Shown piece by piece: positions 1 to 7,397 of a DNA stretch of 50,798 nucleotides; the first letter of the stretch is position 1, and each line of letters starts with the position of its first letter. The notes under the pieces are model-generated. The model made no database searches and had not been told where the DNA came from. It was given only the letters and a program-made list of their open reading frames with translations. The stretch lies in NCBI GenBank assembly GCA_002748665.1, contig PDTB01000029.1:1-50798 (forward strand), in the 5' to 3' direction. The translations under genes were made by a program, and so were the position numbers. This stretch comes from Dethiosulfovibrio peptidovorans (GTDB taxonomy: Bacteria > Synergistota > Synergistia > Synergistales > Dethiosulfovibrionaceae).

Positions 1-97
1 CCAAGCATAAGCCTTTCTACAGATACCTTCGTACCACTTGCATGTGTTAAGCACGCCGCCAGCGTTCGTCCTGAGCCAGGATCAAACTCTCCATTAA
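1..97 (-). rRNA. rrs: 16S ribosomal RNA, 5' end (partial)
   Basis: On the minus strand the sequence holds the conserved start of bacterial 16S rRNA: AGAGTTTGATCCTGGCTCAG lies opposite 71-90, followed by the conserved ACGAACGCTGGCGGC and CTTAACACATGCAAGT blocks. The 5' boundary near 97 is inferred from the usual distance of about seven bases before AGAGTTTGATC. The gene continues past the left edge, so only about 100 of roughly 1500 bases are present. The gene points away from the penicillin-binding protein gene. Confidence 0.95.
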
Positions 98-170
98 TTT
101 TATGAGCCTTGCTCTCGTCATACGCTGTATTCTCTTTTCAAGGTGCATGTCGTCTCTCGACGACCAGGAC

Positions 171-199
171 ACTATACCATCACCAGTGAGGTGCCGCAA
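171..199 (-). promoter_or_regulatory. Probable rrn promoter
   Basis: Minus-strand hexamers TTGCGG (opposite 194-199) and TATAGT (opposite 171-176) are separated by 17 bases and lie about 75 bases upstream of the 16S 5' end, a normal leader length for a ribosomal operon. The match is by eye. Confidence 0.5.
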
Positions 200-253
200 C
201 CCCCCCTGAAGAGTCCTTCTTCCACATCCGTACCATGGGCCGCTTCAACAAGG

Positions 254-262
254 TGTTATAAT
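254..262 (+). promoter_or_regulatory. Extended -10 promoter for the PBP gene
   Basis: TGTTATAAT is a perfect extended -10 element (TG, one base, TATAAT) 46 bases upstream of the start codon. No good -35 hexamer is present at 17 bases, which is typical of extended -10 promoters. A ribosome binding site AAGGGAG precedes the ATG at 309. Confidence 0.5.
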
Positions 263-308
263 TCTGTGGACCGTCTCGATTGACATCGTTTGTAAGGGAG
301 TGTGATCC

Positions 309-2528
309 ATGTTTCGACGGGGAAAAAAATCACCTCGCCCCCGCTTCTCCAAGTGGTCTTTCCTGGGATTGTTTCTTTTTTTATTCATAGTGGTCGTTAT
401 CGCTCTCGGTTCCATCGCTACAGCCGTTATGGTCTCAAAGCTCGCTCGGGATCTTCCAACCGACGATGAGATCCTGACCTACCGGGCCAACGAAGCCAGC
501 GTCGTCTACGACCGAAACGGAAAGCTGATCACCAAGCTGTACCTTGAGAATCGCCGTCCAGTAGAGCTCAAGGACATATCCCGATGGATGATTATGTCCA
601 CCCTGGCAGCGGAGGATTCGTCCTTTTACACTCACCACGGCGTTCGTCCCCTCGCTATCCTGCGGTCTCTCTTTACCGGCGCTGGAGGACACGGTGCCAG
701 CACCATCACCCAACAACTGGCTCGAAACCTGTTTCTCTCAAGGGAACAAACTCTGCTGCGAAAGGGTAAGGAGGCTATCCTCGCTTTTCGTATCGAGCAG
801 CTCTACAGCAAGGATAAGATCCTGGAGACGTACCTGAACGCTATCTACTTCGGTCACGGTGCCTGGGGGATCGGTGCCGCCGCTCAAGCGTATTTTCAAA
901 AAACTCCTGCGGAGCTCTCTTTATCCGAGGCGTCCGTTTTGGCGGGGCTTGTCGCAGCACCTGAACGGTACTCACCCATCAGAAGCATGGCAAAGGCGAA
1001 GGCCCGCCAGGGCTATGTCCTTCAACGTCTGGCAACTCTCGGCTGGATCACGGACACACAGTTGAAAGAGGCCCAAAATAAAAAACTCTCTCTGAACACC
1101 ACGACGGTGAAAAACGTTCTGAACGTGAACAGGGCTCCATATTTCGTGAGCCACATTCTCTTCAAACGCCTTCTGCCCCGATACGGTCGAGATCGGGTGT
1201 ATTCGTCGGGACTCCGTATCTACACGACCTTGGATCTGAACCTTCAGGAGGCCGCCGAGCAGGCAATTCAAGAGCTTAAACCCGAAGGGGCTATCGTCGC
1301 ATTGGACCCTGAGACCGGAGAAATTCTCGCTCTGGTCGGCGGAAAGGATTTTGACGTAAGCAAGTTTAACAGGGCAACGCAAGCCCACCGTCAACCGGGG
1401 TCGTCGTTCAAGCCCATCCTCTACACAGCGGCTCTGGAGTCGGGCTACATGCCGACGGATCACATCCTCGATAAACCTCTGACCTACGAGATAAAAAACA
1501 GTCCCACCCCGATCTGGTCTCCAGGGAACTACAGCGGGAAATACGTCGGCGAAGAGCCTTTGTTCATGGCTCTGACTCACTCCCACAACACGCCGGCGGT
1601 TCGACTGACCGAGTTGGTCGGCCCGGAAGGGGTGCTGAACATGGCCCGACGAATGGGCATCACGTCGCCTCATATCACCGCGACGCTGTCTATCGGACTG
1701 GGCGTCGCGAGCGTCACTCCTCTGGAGATGGCAACCGTCTATTCGGTTTTCGCGAACAACGGCCGAAGAGTGATACCGTTCTCCATTCGCAAGGTAGAGG
1801 AAAAATCAGGGAAGGTTCTCGAGAGCCACTCTCCACGGACCCAGCAGGCTATAGAGCCAGACATCGCTGTGGTCGTGAGGTCCATGCTGATAGACGTTGT
1901 TCGTGCGGGTACGGGGCGTCGAGCTGCTATGAAGGGATACGAGGTCTTCGGCAAGACGGGGACCACCAACGAGTACAGTGACGCCTGGTTCGCCGGAGGA
2001 ATCCCCGGGCTGGTGGCGGTGGTATACGCCGGAAATGACGACCATAAACCCCTGGGGCGCTCCGCTACAGGCAGTCGAATCGCTCTGCCGATATGGAGTG
2101 CTTTTATGAAAAAGGCAATTGCCCTCAGGACGTATTCATCATCCTTTCAGATTCCTCAGGAAGTCGATCTCGTCTCGGTGCAGGTCTGTCGAAAGTCTGG
2201 CTTTCTCAAAACGGGGGGGTGTAGCTCAGCGGCGTTGTACCTTCCTAAGAACCGAGCACCGGCGACCACCTGTCCACTTCACGGTGGTTCAGCGACCCTG
2301 GCCATGGAGGATCCCAACTGCCCCAGACTCCTTCTCCTGCCACAGGACGAGCAGCTTGCCGCTGGACAGTTCACCCTGCCGGGAGTTCCTCCCGCTCAGC
2401 CGGACATCCCGGTAGCTCCGCCGATCACGGCACCACCAGTTAATCCGTACGCCCATGTGGAGGAGACTCCCGAGGTCATTGAGGAGCGATACCAACAGTT
2501 GTTGAAACAATACGGCCTGTCCGATTGA
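309..2528 (+). CDS. mrcA: Class A penicillin-binding protein 1A (bifunctional transglycosylase/transpeptidase)
   Basis: The 739-residue product polymerises lipid II and cross-links peptidoglycan outside the inner membrane. A basic N-terminus is followed by one membrane anchor (about residues 17-42). The GT51 glycosyltransferase domain shows AAEDSSFYTHHG with the catalytic Glu near residue 102, and GASTITQQLARN. The transpeptidase domain has the SxxK nucleophile in PGSSFKP (Ser364-Lys367), the SxN-type motif SHN (424-426) and KTG (548-550). The C-terminus is proline-rich. Length is normal for the PBP1A family. The gene stands alone, divergent from the rRNA operon, with its own promoter and terminator. 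The family is certain; whether it is called PBP1A or another class A paralogue is less so. Confidence 0.93.
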   Translation: MFRRGKKSPRPRFSKWSFLGLFLFLFIVVVIALGSIATAVMVSKLARDLPTDDEILTYRANEASVVYDRNGKLITKLYLENRRPVELKDISRWMIMSTLAAEDSSFYTHHGVRPLAILRSLFTGAGGHGASTITQQLARNLFLSREQTLLRKGKEAILAFRIEQLYSKDKILETYLNAIYFGHGAWGIGAAAQAYFQKTPAELSLSEASVLAGLVAAPERYSPIRSMAKAKARQGYVLQRLATLGWITDTQLKEAQNKKLSLNTTTVKNVLNVNRAPYFVSHILFKRLLPRYGRDRVYSSGLRIYTTLDLNLQEAAEQAIQELKPEGAIVALDPETGEILALVGGKDFDVSKFNRATQAHRQPGSSFKPILYTAALESGYMPTDHILDKPLTYEIKNSPTPIWSPGNYSGKYVGEEPLFMALTHSHNTPAVRLTELVGPEGVLNMARRMGITSPHITATLSIGLGVASVTPLEMATVYSVFANNGRRVIPFSIRKVEEKSGKVLESHSPRTQQAIEPDIAVVVRSMLIDVVRAGTGRRAAMKGYEVFGKTGTTNEYSDAWFAGGIPGLVAVVYAGNDDHKPLGRSATGSRIALPIWSAFMKKAIALRTYSSSFQIPQEVDLVSVQVCRKSGFLKTGGCSSAALYLPKNRAPATTCPLHGGSATLAMEDPNCPRLLLLPQDEQLAAGQFTLPGVPPAQPDIPVAPPITAPPVNPYAHVEETPEVIEERYQQLLKQYGLSD

Positions 2529-2560
2529 CGAAGGAATGACACAATAAGATGAGGATCAGG

Positions 2561-2597
2561 AGGAGCCGCCCCGAGTCGGAACGGCTCCTTTCTTTCT
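2561..2597 (+). terminator. Rho-independent terminator after the PBP gene
   Basis: AGGAGCCG (2561-2568) pairs with CGGCTCCT (2582-2589), followed by TTTCTTTCTT. It lies about 30 bases past the stop codon. Confidence 0.8.
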
Positions 2598-2631
2598 TGA
2601 TCTTATGTGGTTCTTCAGCGCCTCAGAAAAA

Positions 2632-2660
2632 CCAGAAAACCCGCCTCTCGGCGGGTTTTC
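2632..2660 (-). terminator. Terminator after tRNA-Leu (possibly bidirectional)
   Basis: GAAAACCCGCC and GGCGGGTTTTC form a perfect stem around a four-base loop. Read on the minus strand it follows tRNA-Leu and ends in a T-rich stretch; on the plus strand it could back up the terminator of the PBP gene. Confidence 0.75.
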
Positions 2661-2687
2661 AAGTCGATACACAATATTTTTGCTTGA

Positions 2688-2773
2688 TGGTGCGGAGGGG
2701 GAGACTCGAACTCCCACAGGCTATGCCCACAAGATCCTTAGTCTTGCGCGTCTACCAGTTCCGCCACCCCCGC
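2688..2773 (-). tRNA. tRNA-Leu, anticodon AAG
   Basis: The minus strand folds as a class II (long variable arm) tRNA of 86 bases. Acceptor GCGGGGG pairs with CCTCCGC, then discriminator A and an encoded CCA. The D arm is of Leu type. The anticodon stem CAAGA/TCTTG encloses the loop CTAAGGA, giving U33 and anticodon AAG (codon CUU), with G37. The T arm contains GTTCGAGTC. An A at the wobble position is rare in bacterial Leu tRNAs, where GAG is usual; if deaminated to inosine it would read CUU, CUC and CUA. It lies just downstream of rplS with its own promoter. Confidence 0.93.
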
Positions 2774-2788
2774 ATCAAGACAAGGGGT

Positions 2789-2817
2789 ATTATACCGAGG
2801 CAATGATCACCAGTCAA
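2789..2817 (-). promoter_or_regulatory. Promoter of tRNA-Leu
   Basis: TTGACT (opposite 2812-2817) and a perfect TATAAT (opposite 2789-2794) are separated by 17 bases. The -10 lies 16 bases before the tRNA 5' end, so the tRNA can be made independently of the upstream rplS operon. Confidence 0.75.
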
Positions 2818-2836
2818 CCCCTTGAACGAGAGTGGA

Positions 2837-3187
2837 TCAGCGACGGCGTTCCCTGATTCGGGCAGATTTGCCGCTTCTCTTTCTGAGGTAGTACAACTTG
2901 GCCCGGCGAACACGGCCATGACGGAGGACCTCAATTTTCTCCACGCTGGGACAGTGCAGAGGAAAGATTCGCTCCACACCGATACCACTGGAGACTTTAC
3001 GAATTGTGAAGGTCTCGCTCAGGCCACCGTGTTTCCTGGCGATAACCACGCCCTCAAACATCTGGATACGCTCACGGGCACCCTCCCGAACTCGAACGTG
3101 GACCTTCACCGTGTCCCCAGAACGAAAAGCGGGGACGTCCTGTTTCATGTATTTCTGTTCTACTAAATTTACTCTGGGATCCATCAT
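2837..3187 (-). CDS. rplS: 50S ribosomal protein L19
   Basis: The 116-residue basic protein carries the L19 core: the segment [18 protein letters not shown] near residue 14, then [32 protein letters not shown] and a basic tail with [15 protein letters not shown]19 sits at the 30S-50S interface. It is the last protein gene of the ylxM-ffh-rpsP-khpA-rimM-trmD operon, its usual place after trmD. Two adjacent ATG codons (3187 and 3184) follow a GGGAGGGT ribosome site, so the start is uncertain by one codon. Confidence 0.97.
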   Translation of the reverse strand: MMDPRVNLVEQKYMKQDVPAFRSGDTVKVHVRVREGARERIQMFEGVVIARKHGGLSETFTIRKVSSGIGVERIFPLHCPSVEKIEVLRHGRVRRAKLYYLRKRSGKSARIRERRR

Positions 3188-3222
3188 GATATACCCTCCC
3201 TGTCATGCAGGTTCTACGAATT

Positions 3223-4380
3223 TCATCGCCATCCAAAGAAGCGATCCAGTACGACCGAAACGGCGTTCTGTATCGGAAGAGCGGATCGATCACGATCATC
3301 TCCCGAGACAGGGCACATGGTCACATCACACGCATATTCTCCTCCGTCGCCAAAGGCAAAGACCGGCGGGCGACGGAGATGTAATACCTGTCTTTTTGCC
3401 TCGAGCCAGGAAATCCAACGGGATTCGTCCTGATCCTCGAGGCCAACGACAAACGGTCTCTGCCCCTCCCGGGAGGTTATCCACTGGGTCGCTCGATGAA
3501 TCGACGGGAACAATTTGACGACGTCATCCATCCCGTTGGGACGAACGAGTGCTCGGAGCCGCTCCCTATCGTCCCGATCGGATACCGGCATCAGAAGCCG
3601 ATCAACGCCGTATGCCCGACAGGCATCAACCACCACCGCAAGCTCACAGCCCCTGGGATTTTCCCTGGGATACCAGAGCACGTACGCTCCGGTATCCAGA
3701 TATCGCATCAGGCTAGCTCGACTGAGCAGGTCGGGACGACGACTCAGGGTCCGCTCTACAGACCGGTGGCGTCGCCATTGTTCGATCGATCCGTCATCGC
3801 CCGAGAGAAGGACCGGCGGAACGTCCTGATCTCTCCACCTGGCCGGCCGGGTGAAATGAGGAGTGTCCAGCATCCCGTGATAAAAGGAATCCTCCACCAC
3901 AGAGCGCTCCTTACCCACGACACCAGGGATAAGCCGAGAGACGGCGTCAATCACCACCATGGCCGGCAGCTCACCACCCGTCAGGACGTAGTCACCGATG
4001 GAAAGCTCCAGATCCACCCTCGAGTGGATCAATCGCTCGTCCACGCCCTCATAGTGCCCACAGATCATCACAAGATGCTCTCTCGTAGAGAGGGACTCGA
4101 CGATCTCCTGGGTCATGGTGACACCCTGAGGACTGGGATACACTACGTACAGCCCTTCTCCCAGGTCATCCAGAGCTTTCGCCAGGGGCTCGGCCATGAG
4201 GACCATGCCACCGCCACCAAAGGCGTAGTCGTCGATCTTACGGTAGTCTCCCTCGCCGTAGTTCCGAAGGTCGATCACCGAGACCTGAAGCAGCTTATTT
4301 TTTACCGCCCGTCCCACGATGCTCGTATCAAGGAACGCCCGAAAGAAATCAGGAAAGGCGGTGATGACCGTTATCTTCAT
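3223..4380 (-). CDS. trmD: TrmD tRNA (guanine-37-N1)-methyltransferase fused to a second SPOUT methyltransferase-like domain
   Basis: Residues 1 to about 222 are a complete TrmD, which methylates G37 of tRNAs using S-adenosylmethionine. Visible are CGHYEGVDERL (107-117), the knot segment SIGDYVLTGGELP (127-139), LDTPHFTRP (171-179) and the usual terminal WRR...RRPDLLS. About 150 further residues follow. They resemble the separate RNA methyltransferase-like family (Pfam PF09936, TM1570 type) often encoded beside trmD, ending with a Ser...Ala-Val...LDRF pattern. TrmD alone is about 230-250 residues, so this is a fusion. The start is the ATG at 4380, overlapping the rimM stop as ATGA; a longer reading frame upstream lies inside rimM and is rejected. 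Confidence 0.93.
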   Translation of the reverse strand: MKITVITAFPDFFRAFLDTSIVGRAVKNKLLQVSVIDLRNYGEGDYRKIDDYAFGGGGMVLMAEPLAKALDDLGEGLYVVYPSPQGVTMTQEIVESLSTREHLVMICGHYEGVDERLIHSRVDLELSIGDYVLTGGELPAMVVIDAVSRLIPGVVGKERSVVEDSFYHGMLDTPHFTRPARWRDQDVPPVLLSGDDGSIEQWRRHRSVERTLSRRPDLLSRASLMRYLDTGAYVLWYPRENPRGCELAVVVDACRAYGVDRLLMPVSDRDDRERLRALVRPNGMDDVVKLFPSIHRATQWITSREGQRPFVVGLEDQDESRWISWLEAKRQVLHLRRPPVFAFGDGGEYACDVTMCPVSGDDRDRSALPIQNAVSVVLDRFFGWR

Positions 4381-4910
4381 AGATCCATAAGTTCCCGAAT
4401 CTGGCTGACCGTGATGGTTTTTTCGTTCAGGTCTACCGACGACACGTACCGACGAACCGCCGGGATACCGAAGTCCGCACCTTCGGGACGACGAACCATG
4501 TAGACATCGGAGGCACCTGTTGCCAAGACATCCACGAGCTCGCCCACGACCAGCCCAGTCTCCTCCTCGACCACCGAAAGCCCGACGAGATCGTCGATCC
4601 AATAATCACCCGGAGGCAGTTGAGGTCGATCAGCCTTGGAGACCTTGACGATCATGCCCCGAAGAGCCTGAGCCTGATCCCGATCGGAGATGTCGCCCGA
4701 AATTACGAGGACATCCCCCTTATCGGGCCGAAAACGAACCGATAAAACGGAAACCCGACGGCAGTAATCCCCCGAAGAGTCGTACAGATCAAGACTGTCC
4801 ATCGTCTTGAATCGATCAGGAAAATCGGTAAGAGGAATAACTCGAAATGCCCCCCTCACCCCATGAGCAGAAGCTATCCGGCCTACATCCACCAGGCCGT
4901 CGAGATCCAT
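4377..4910 (-). CDS. rimM: Ribosome maturation factor RimM
   Basis: The 177-residue protein has the RimM N-terminal signature VGRIASAHGVRGAFRV (residues 8-23) and a C-terminal PRC-barrel domain (about 95-172) with YWIDDLVGLSVV. RimM binds S19 in the 30S head and helps 16S maturation. The gene sits between the KH protein gene and trmD; the trmD start overlaps its stop by four bases, implying coupled translation. Confidence 0.95.
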   Translation of the reverse strand: MDLDGLVDVGRIASAHGVRGAFRVIPLTDFPDRFKTMDSLDLYDSSGDYCRRVSVLSVRFRPDKGDVLVISGDISDRDQAQALRGMIVKVSKADRPQLPPGDYWIDDLVGLSVVEEETGLVVGELVDVLATGASDVYMVRRPEGADFGIPAVRRYVSSVDLNEKTITVSQIRELMDL

Positions 4911-4912
4911 GA

Positions 4913-5164
4913 CTAGGCTCGATCCTCCCGAACGTCGACGACTACCCGATCTCCCGACTTGACAGCCGAGGCCCGAACGACCTGCCGGATAGCGTTGATG
5001 GTCGCTCCACGCCGTCCAATCATTCGTCCGATGTCTCCATCGGCGACGTCTATCAGGATCTTGACGATGCCCTCCTGGTCCTCGCTGGAGGAAATCTGAA
5101 CGGCTTCCGGATCGTTCACCAGAGCCTTTGCGACGTATCGAACCAGCTCAACGTAATCAGCCAC
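4913..5164 (-). CDS. khpA: KH-domain RNA-binding protein (KhpA/YlqC family)
   Basis: This 83-residue protein is a single type II KH domain. The nucleic-acid-binding GxxG loop is GRRG at residues 50-53 within IGRMIGRRGATINAIRQVV. The conserved position between rpsP and rimM, two bases from each, is typical of the KhpA family, small RNA chaperones that often pair with KhpB. No partner is in the window. Confidence 0.93.
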   Translation of the reverse strand: MADYVELVRYVAKALVNDPEAVQISSSEDQEGIVKILIDVADGDIGRMIGRRGATINAIRQVVRASAVKSGDRVVVDVREDRA

Positions 5165-5166
5165 AG

Positions 5167-5436
5167 CTACTGGTCCTTGCCCTTACTCTCAACGAACCGC
5201 TCCCATACACCGTCTTTCTTGAGCAATCCTTTAGCCGTATCCGAGGGAAGAGCGCCCTGCATCAACCATTTCACCGTTTTGTCTCCGTCGATCTGCAACG
5301 CTTTAGACATTGGGTTGTAGGTCCCCAACTGCTCGATAAAACGGCCGTCCCTGGGAGAGCGGGAGTCGGCCACGACCAGACGATAGAAGGGAGCCTTTTT
5401 CCGCCCGTGACGAGCGAGACGAATGCGTACTGCCAT
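5167..5436 (-). CDS. rpsP: 30S ribosomal protein S16
   Basis: The 89-residue product begins [19 protein letters not shown], the S16 signature, followed by [22 protein letters not shown]. The ATG at 5436 is chosen because an AGGAGG ribosome site lies nine to ten bases upstream and the family always starts at this motif; an open frame extending upstream is not used. It lies between ffh and khpA in the conserved SRP/ribosome operon. Confidence 0.97.
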   Translation of the reverse strand: MAVRIRLARHGRKKAPFYRLVVADSRSPRDGRFIEQLGTYNPMSKALQIDGDKTVKWLMQGALPSDTAKGLLKKDGVWERFVESKGKDQ

Positions 5437-5537
5437 GTTTCGAAACACCTCCTGAATATATGCATATCTTATACAACGCTCACAGCCGGACATCGCCGGC
5501 AGCTTGCCCTTTTTGAGTTCCGCCTCAAAGACACATC

Positions 5538-6890
5538 TCAACGGAACATGTTGCCGAGACCCTTGAACTTGGGCATCTGGAATTTCTTACGCCCTTTACC
5601 TTTTCCCATCCGTTTCCAGAGATCGTTCATCTGACTCTGCTGTTTCAATAGCTGGTTCACCATCTGAACGGTGGTACCAGATCCCTGGGCGATTCGTCGA
5701 CGCCGGCTTCCCTTGATGACCGACGGATTGCGACGCTCCTCGGCAGTCATGGATTGGATAATCGCTTTCATACGAACCAGACGCCCCGTGTCCACCTGAC
5801 CATCCTGGAGTTCCTTGACCTTATCGGCACCGGGGATCATCTCCATGACTTTCTCCAGAGGCCCCATGCGCTCAATTTGCTCAAACTGGGCCAGGAGATC
5901 GTTGAAATCAAGCCGGTTCTTTTTGAGAGATGAGGAAAGACGCTCTACGTCGGCCTCGCTTGTGGCCTGCTCTATTTTTTCGACGAGCCCGACCACGTCA
6001 CCCATTCCCATGATGCGCTCGGCCATTCGCTTGGCGTCGAAGACCTCAAGTGCATCGATACCTTCCCCGACTCCCACGAACTTGATGGGGACACCTGTCG
6101 TCGCCAAAACGGCCAGGGCAGCCCCACCACGGGCATCGCCATCCACCTTGCTCAGGATAACCCCGGTAAGCCCAAGTCGCTCGTGGAAGGCCTGAGAGAC
6201 CGAGACCGCCTCCTGACCGGTCATCGCATCGACGATCAGCAGTATCTCGTGAGGAGCCGTTCGCTCTTTTATCTGATCGAGTTCGGCCATGAGTTCCTGA
6301 TCCAGGGCCAGCCGTCCGGCGGTGTCGAAGAGGATCACGTCCATGAGCCGCTCTCTGGCGAAGGTCTTGGCCTGATCGATCACGGAAAAGACGTCGGTCT
6401 CACCAGGTTCGGGACCGTAGAATCCCACTCCGGCAGAATCGGCCAGAACCCGAAGCTGGTCCACCGCCGCAGGCCGTCGAAGGTCGCAGGCCACGACCAG
6501 GGGCTTGTGGCTCCGGCTCAACCTTTTGGCGAGCTTGACCGTGCTGGTGGTTTTACCACCTCCCTGAAGCCCGACCATGAGGATGATCGTCGGCGGCTTG
6601 GGGGAGATAACGAGAGGCCGAGCCTCGGTACCCATGAGCTTCATGAGCTCCTCGTAGACCACGGCCACCACCTGCTGCCCCGGGGTGATGGAGTCCAGAA
6701 CGGATCGATCCAACGCTTTGAGGCGGATTCGATCCACCAGGTCTTTGACGACCTTGTAGTTGACGTCGGCCTCCAGGAGAGCCCGACGAACCTCACGCAG
6801 AGCCTCCTGAACGTCGACTTCCGTCAGTTTTCCCTTGCCTTTCAGGTTGTTGAATACACTGTCAAGCCTTTTTTTCAGAGCGTCGAACAC
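5538..6890 (-). CDS. ffh: Signal recognition particle protein Ffh (SRP54)
   Basis: The 450-residue GTPase binds signal sequences and 4.5S RNA to target nascent membrane proteins to FtsY. The N domain (1-90) is followed by the G domain with the P loop GLQGGGKTT (107-115), the insertion-box region, a DTAGR motif and [13 protein letters not shown]. The C-terminal M domain is methionine-rich and contains the RNA-binding segment ...[20 protein letters not shown], ending in a basic, Lys/Gly-rich tail. Length is normal. It overlaps the ylxM stop by 16 bases. Confidence 0.97.
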   Translation of the reverse strand: MFDALKKRLDSVFNNLKGKGKLTEVDVQEALREVRRALLEADVNYKVVKDLVDRIRLKALDRSVLDSITPGQQVVAVVYEELMKLMGTEARPLVISPKPPTIILMVGLQGGGKTTSTVKLAKRLSRSHKPLVVACDLRRPAAVDQLRVLADSAGVGFYGPEPGETDVFSVIDQAKTFARERLMDVILFDTAGRLALDQELMAELDQIKERTAPHEILLIVDAMTGQEAVSVSQAFHERLGLTGVILSKVDGDARGGAALAVLATTGVPIKFVGVGEGIDALEVFDAKRMAERIMGMGDVVGLVEKIEQATSEADVERLSSSLKKNRLDFNDLLAQFEQIERMGPLEKVMEMIPGADKVKELQDGQVDTGRLVRMKAIIQSMTAEERRNPSVIKGSRRRRIAQGSGTTVQMVNQLLKQQSQMNDLWKRMGKGKGRKKFQMPKFKGLGNMFR

Positions 6891-7264
6891 GACACATCAC
6901 TCCCTTCGTCAGCGGGATCGTCCTCGGAGAGAAGAGCAAGAACCGCCTGACGAACGATCGCAGGTATGCGATCAGCTTCTCTCTCGATTACCCCAATGGC
7001 CCTATGAATCCGCCCTTCCATCTCGTCCAGTCGACGAGCGAACCCCAAAGAGCTCTCCAGCTCCTCCAGTCGATCTCGAGCTCGTCGAAGCTGATCCGAG
7101 ACCCCCTGACGGCTTATGTCCAGCTCCTGGGCGATCTCGAAGAGGGACAGGTCCTCAAGATCGTGCATCTCATAGACCAGCCGTTGTTTCTCGGTGAGAA
7201 CGGGACCGTAGAGATCGTATAACCTGGTGAGCTCCAGCCGTCGTTCCAGGGAATCTGAGGTCAC
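6875..7264 (-). CDS. ylxM: YlxM/p13-like helix-turn-helix protein, SRP operon
   Basis: The 129-residue product starts at the GTG at 7264, preceded by AAAGGAGG; the frame is open further upstream, but that stretch is the promoter region. Residues about 12-66 form a sigma-70 region-4-like helix-turn-helix, with LTEKQRLVYEMHDLEDLSL and ISRQGVSDQLRRARDRLEELE. YlxM is a small partner encoded directly upstream of ffh in many bacteria and reported to stimulate SRP GTPase activity in some. The C-terminal helix (about 75-115) is an extension of unknown role. Confidence 0.88.
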   Translation of the reverse strand: MTSDSLERRLELTRLYDLYGPVLTEKQRLVYEMHDLEDLSLFEIAQELDISRQGVSDQLRRARDRLEELESSLGFARRLDEMEGRIHRAIGVIEREADRIPAIVRQAVLALLSEDDPADEGSDVSCSTL

Positions 7265-7292
7265 GCTCGGTCCCTCCTTTGCAAGACGACAT

Positions 7293-7321
7293 AGTATAGA
7301 CCGCACGACAGATGGTGTCAA
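7293..7321 (-). promoter_or_regulatory. Promoter of the ylxM-ffh-rpsP-rimM-trmD-rplS operon
   Basis: A near-consensus sigma-70 promoter: TTGACA (opposite 7316-7321), 17-base spacer, TATACT (opposite 7293-7298). It sits 28 bases before the ylxM start and is back to back with the rqcH promoter. Confidence 0.8.
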
Positions 7322-7331
7322 GAGAAAAACC

Positions 7332-7360
7332 TTGACACAGATCACTATGGCGTACATACT
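7332..7360 (+). promoter_or_regulatory. Promoter of rqcH
   Basis: TTGACA (7332-7337), a 17-base spacer and CATACT (7355-7360). It diverges from the ylxM promoter; the two -35 hexamers are only ten bases apart, so the promoters may compete or share a regulator. Confidence 0.65.
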
Positions 7361-7397
7361 GTCCATCAGCCATGATACAAAAGGAGCGTGATGCCTC

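Noticed and set aside
3223-4602. Longer version of trmD starting at 4602
   Set aside because: The extra 74 codons lie inside rimM in another frame, and the usual TrmD start MKITVITAF is at 4380.
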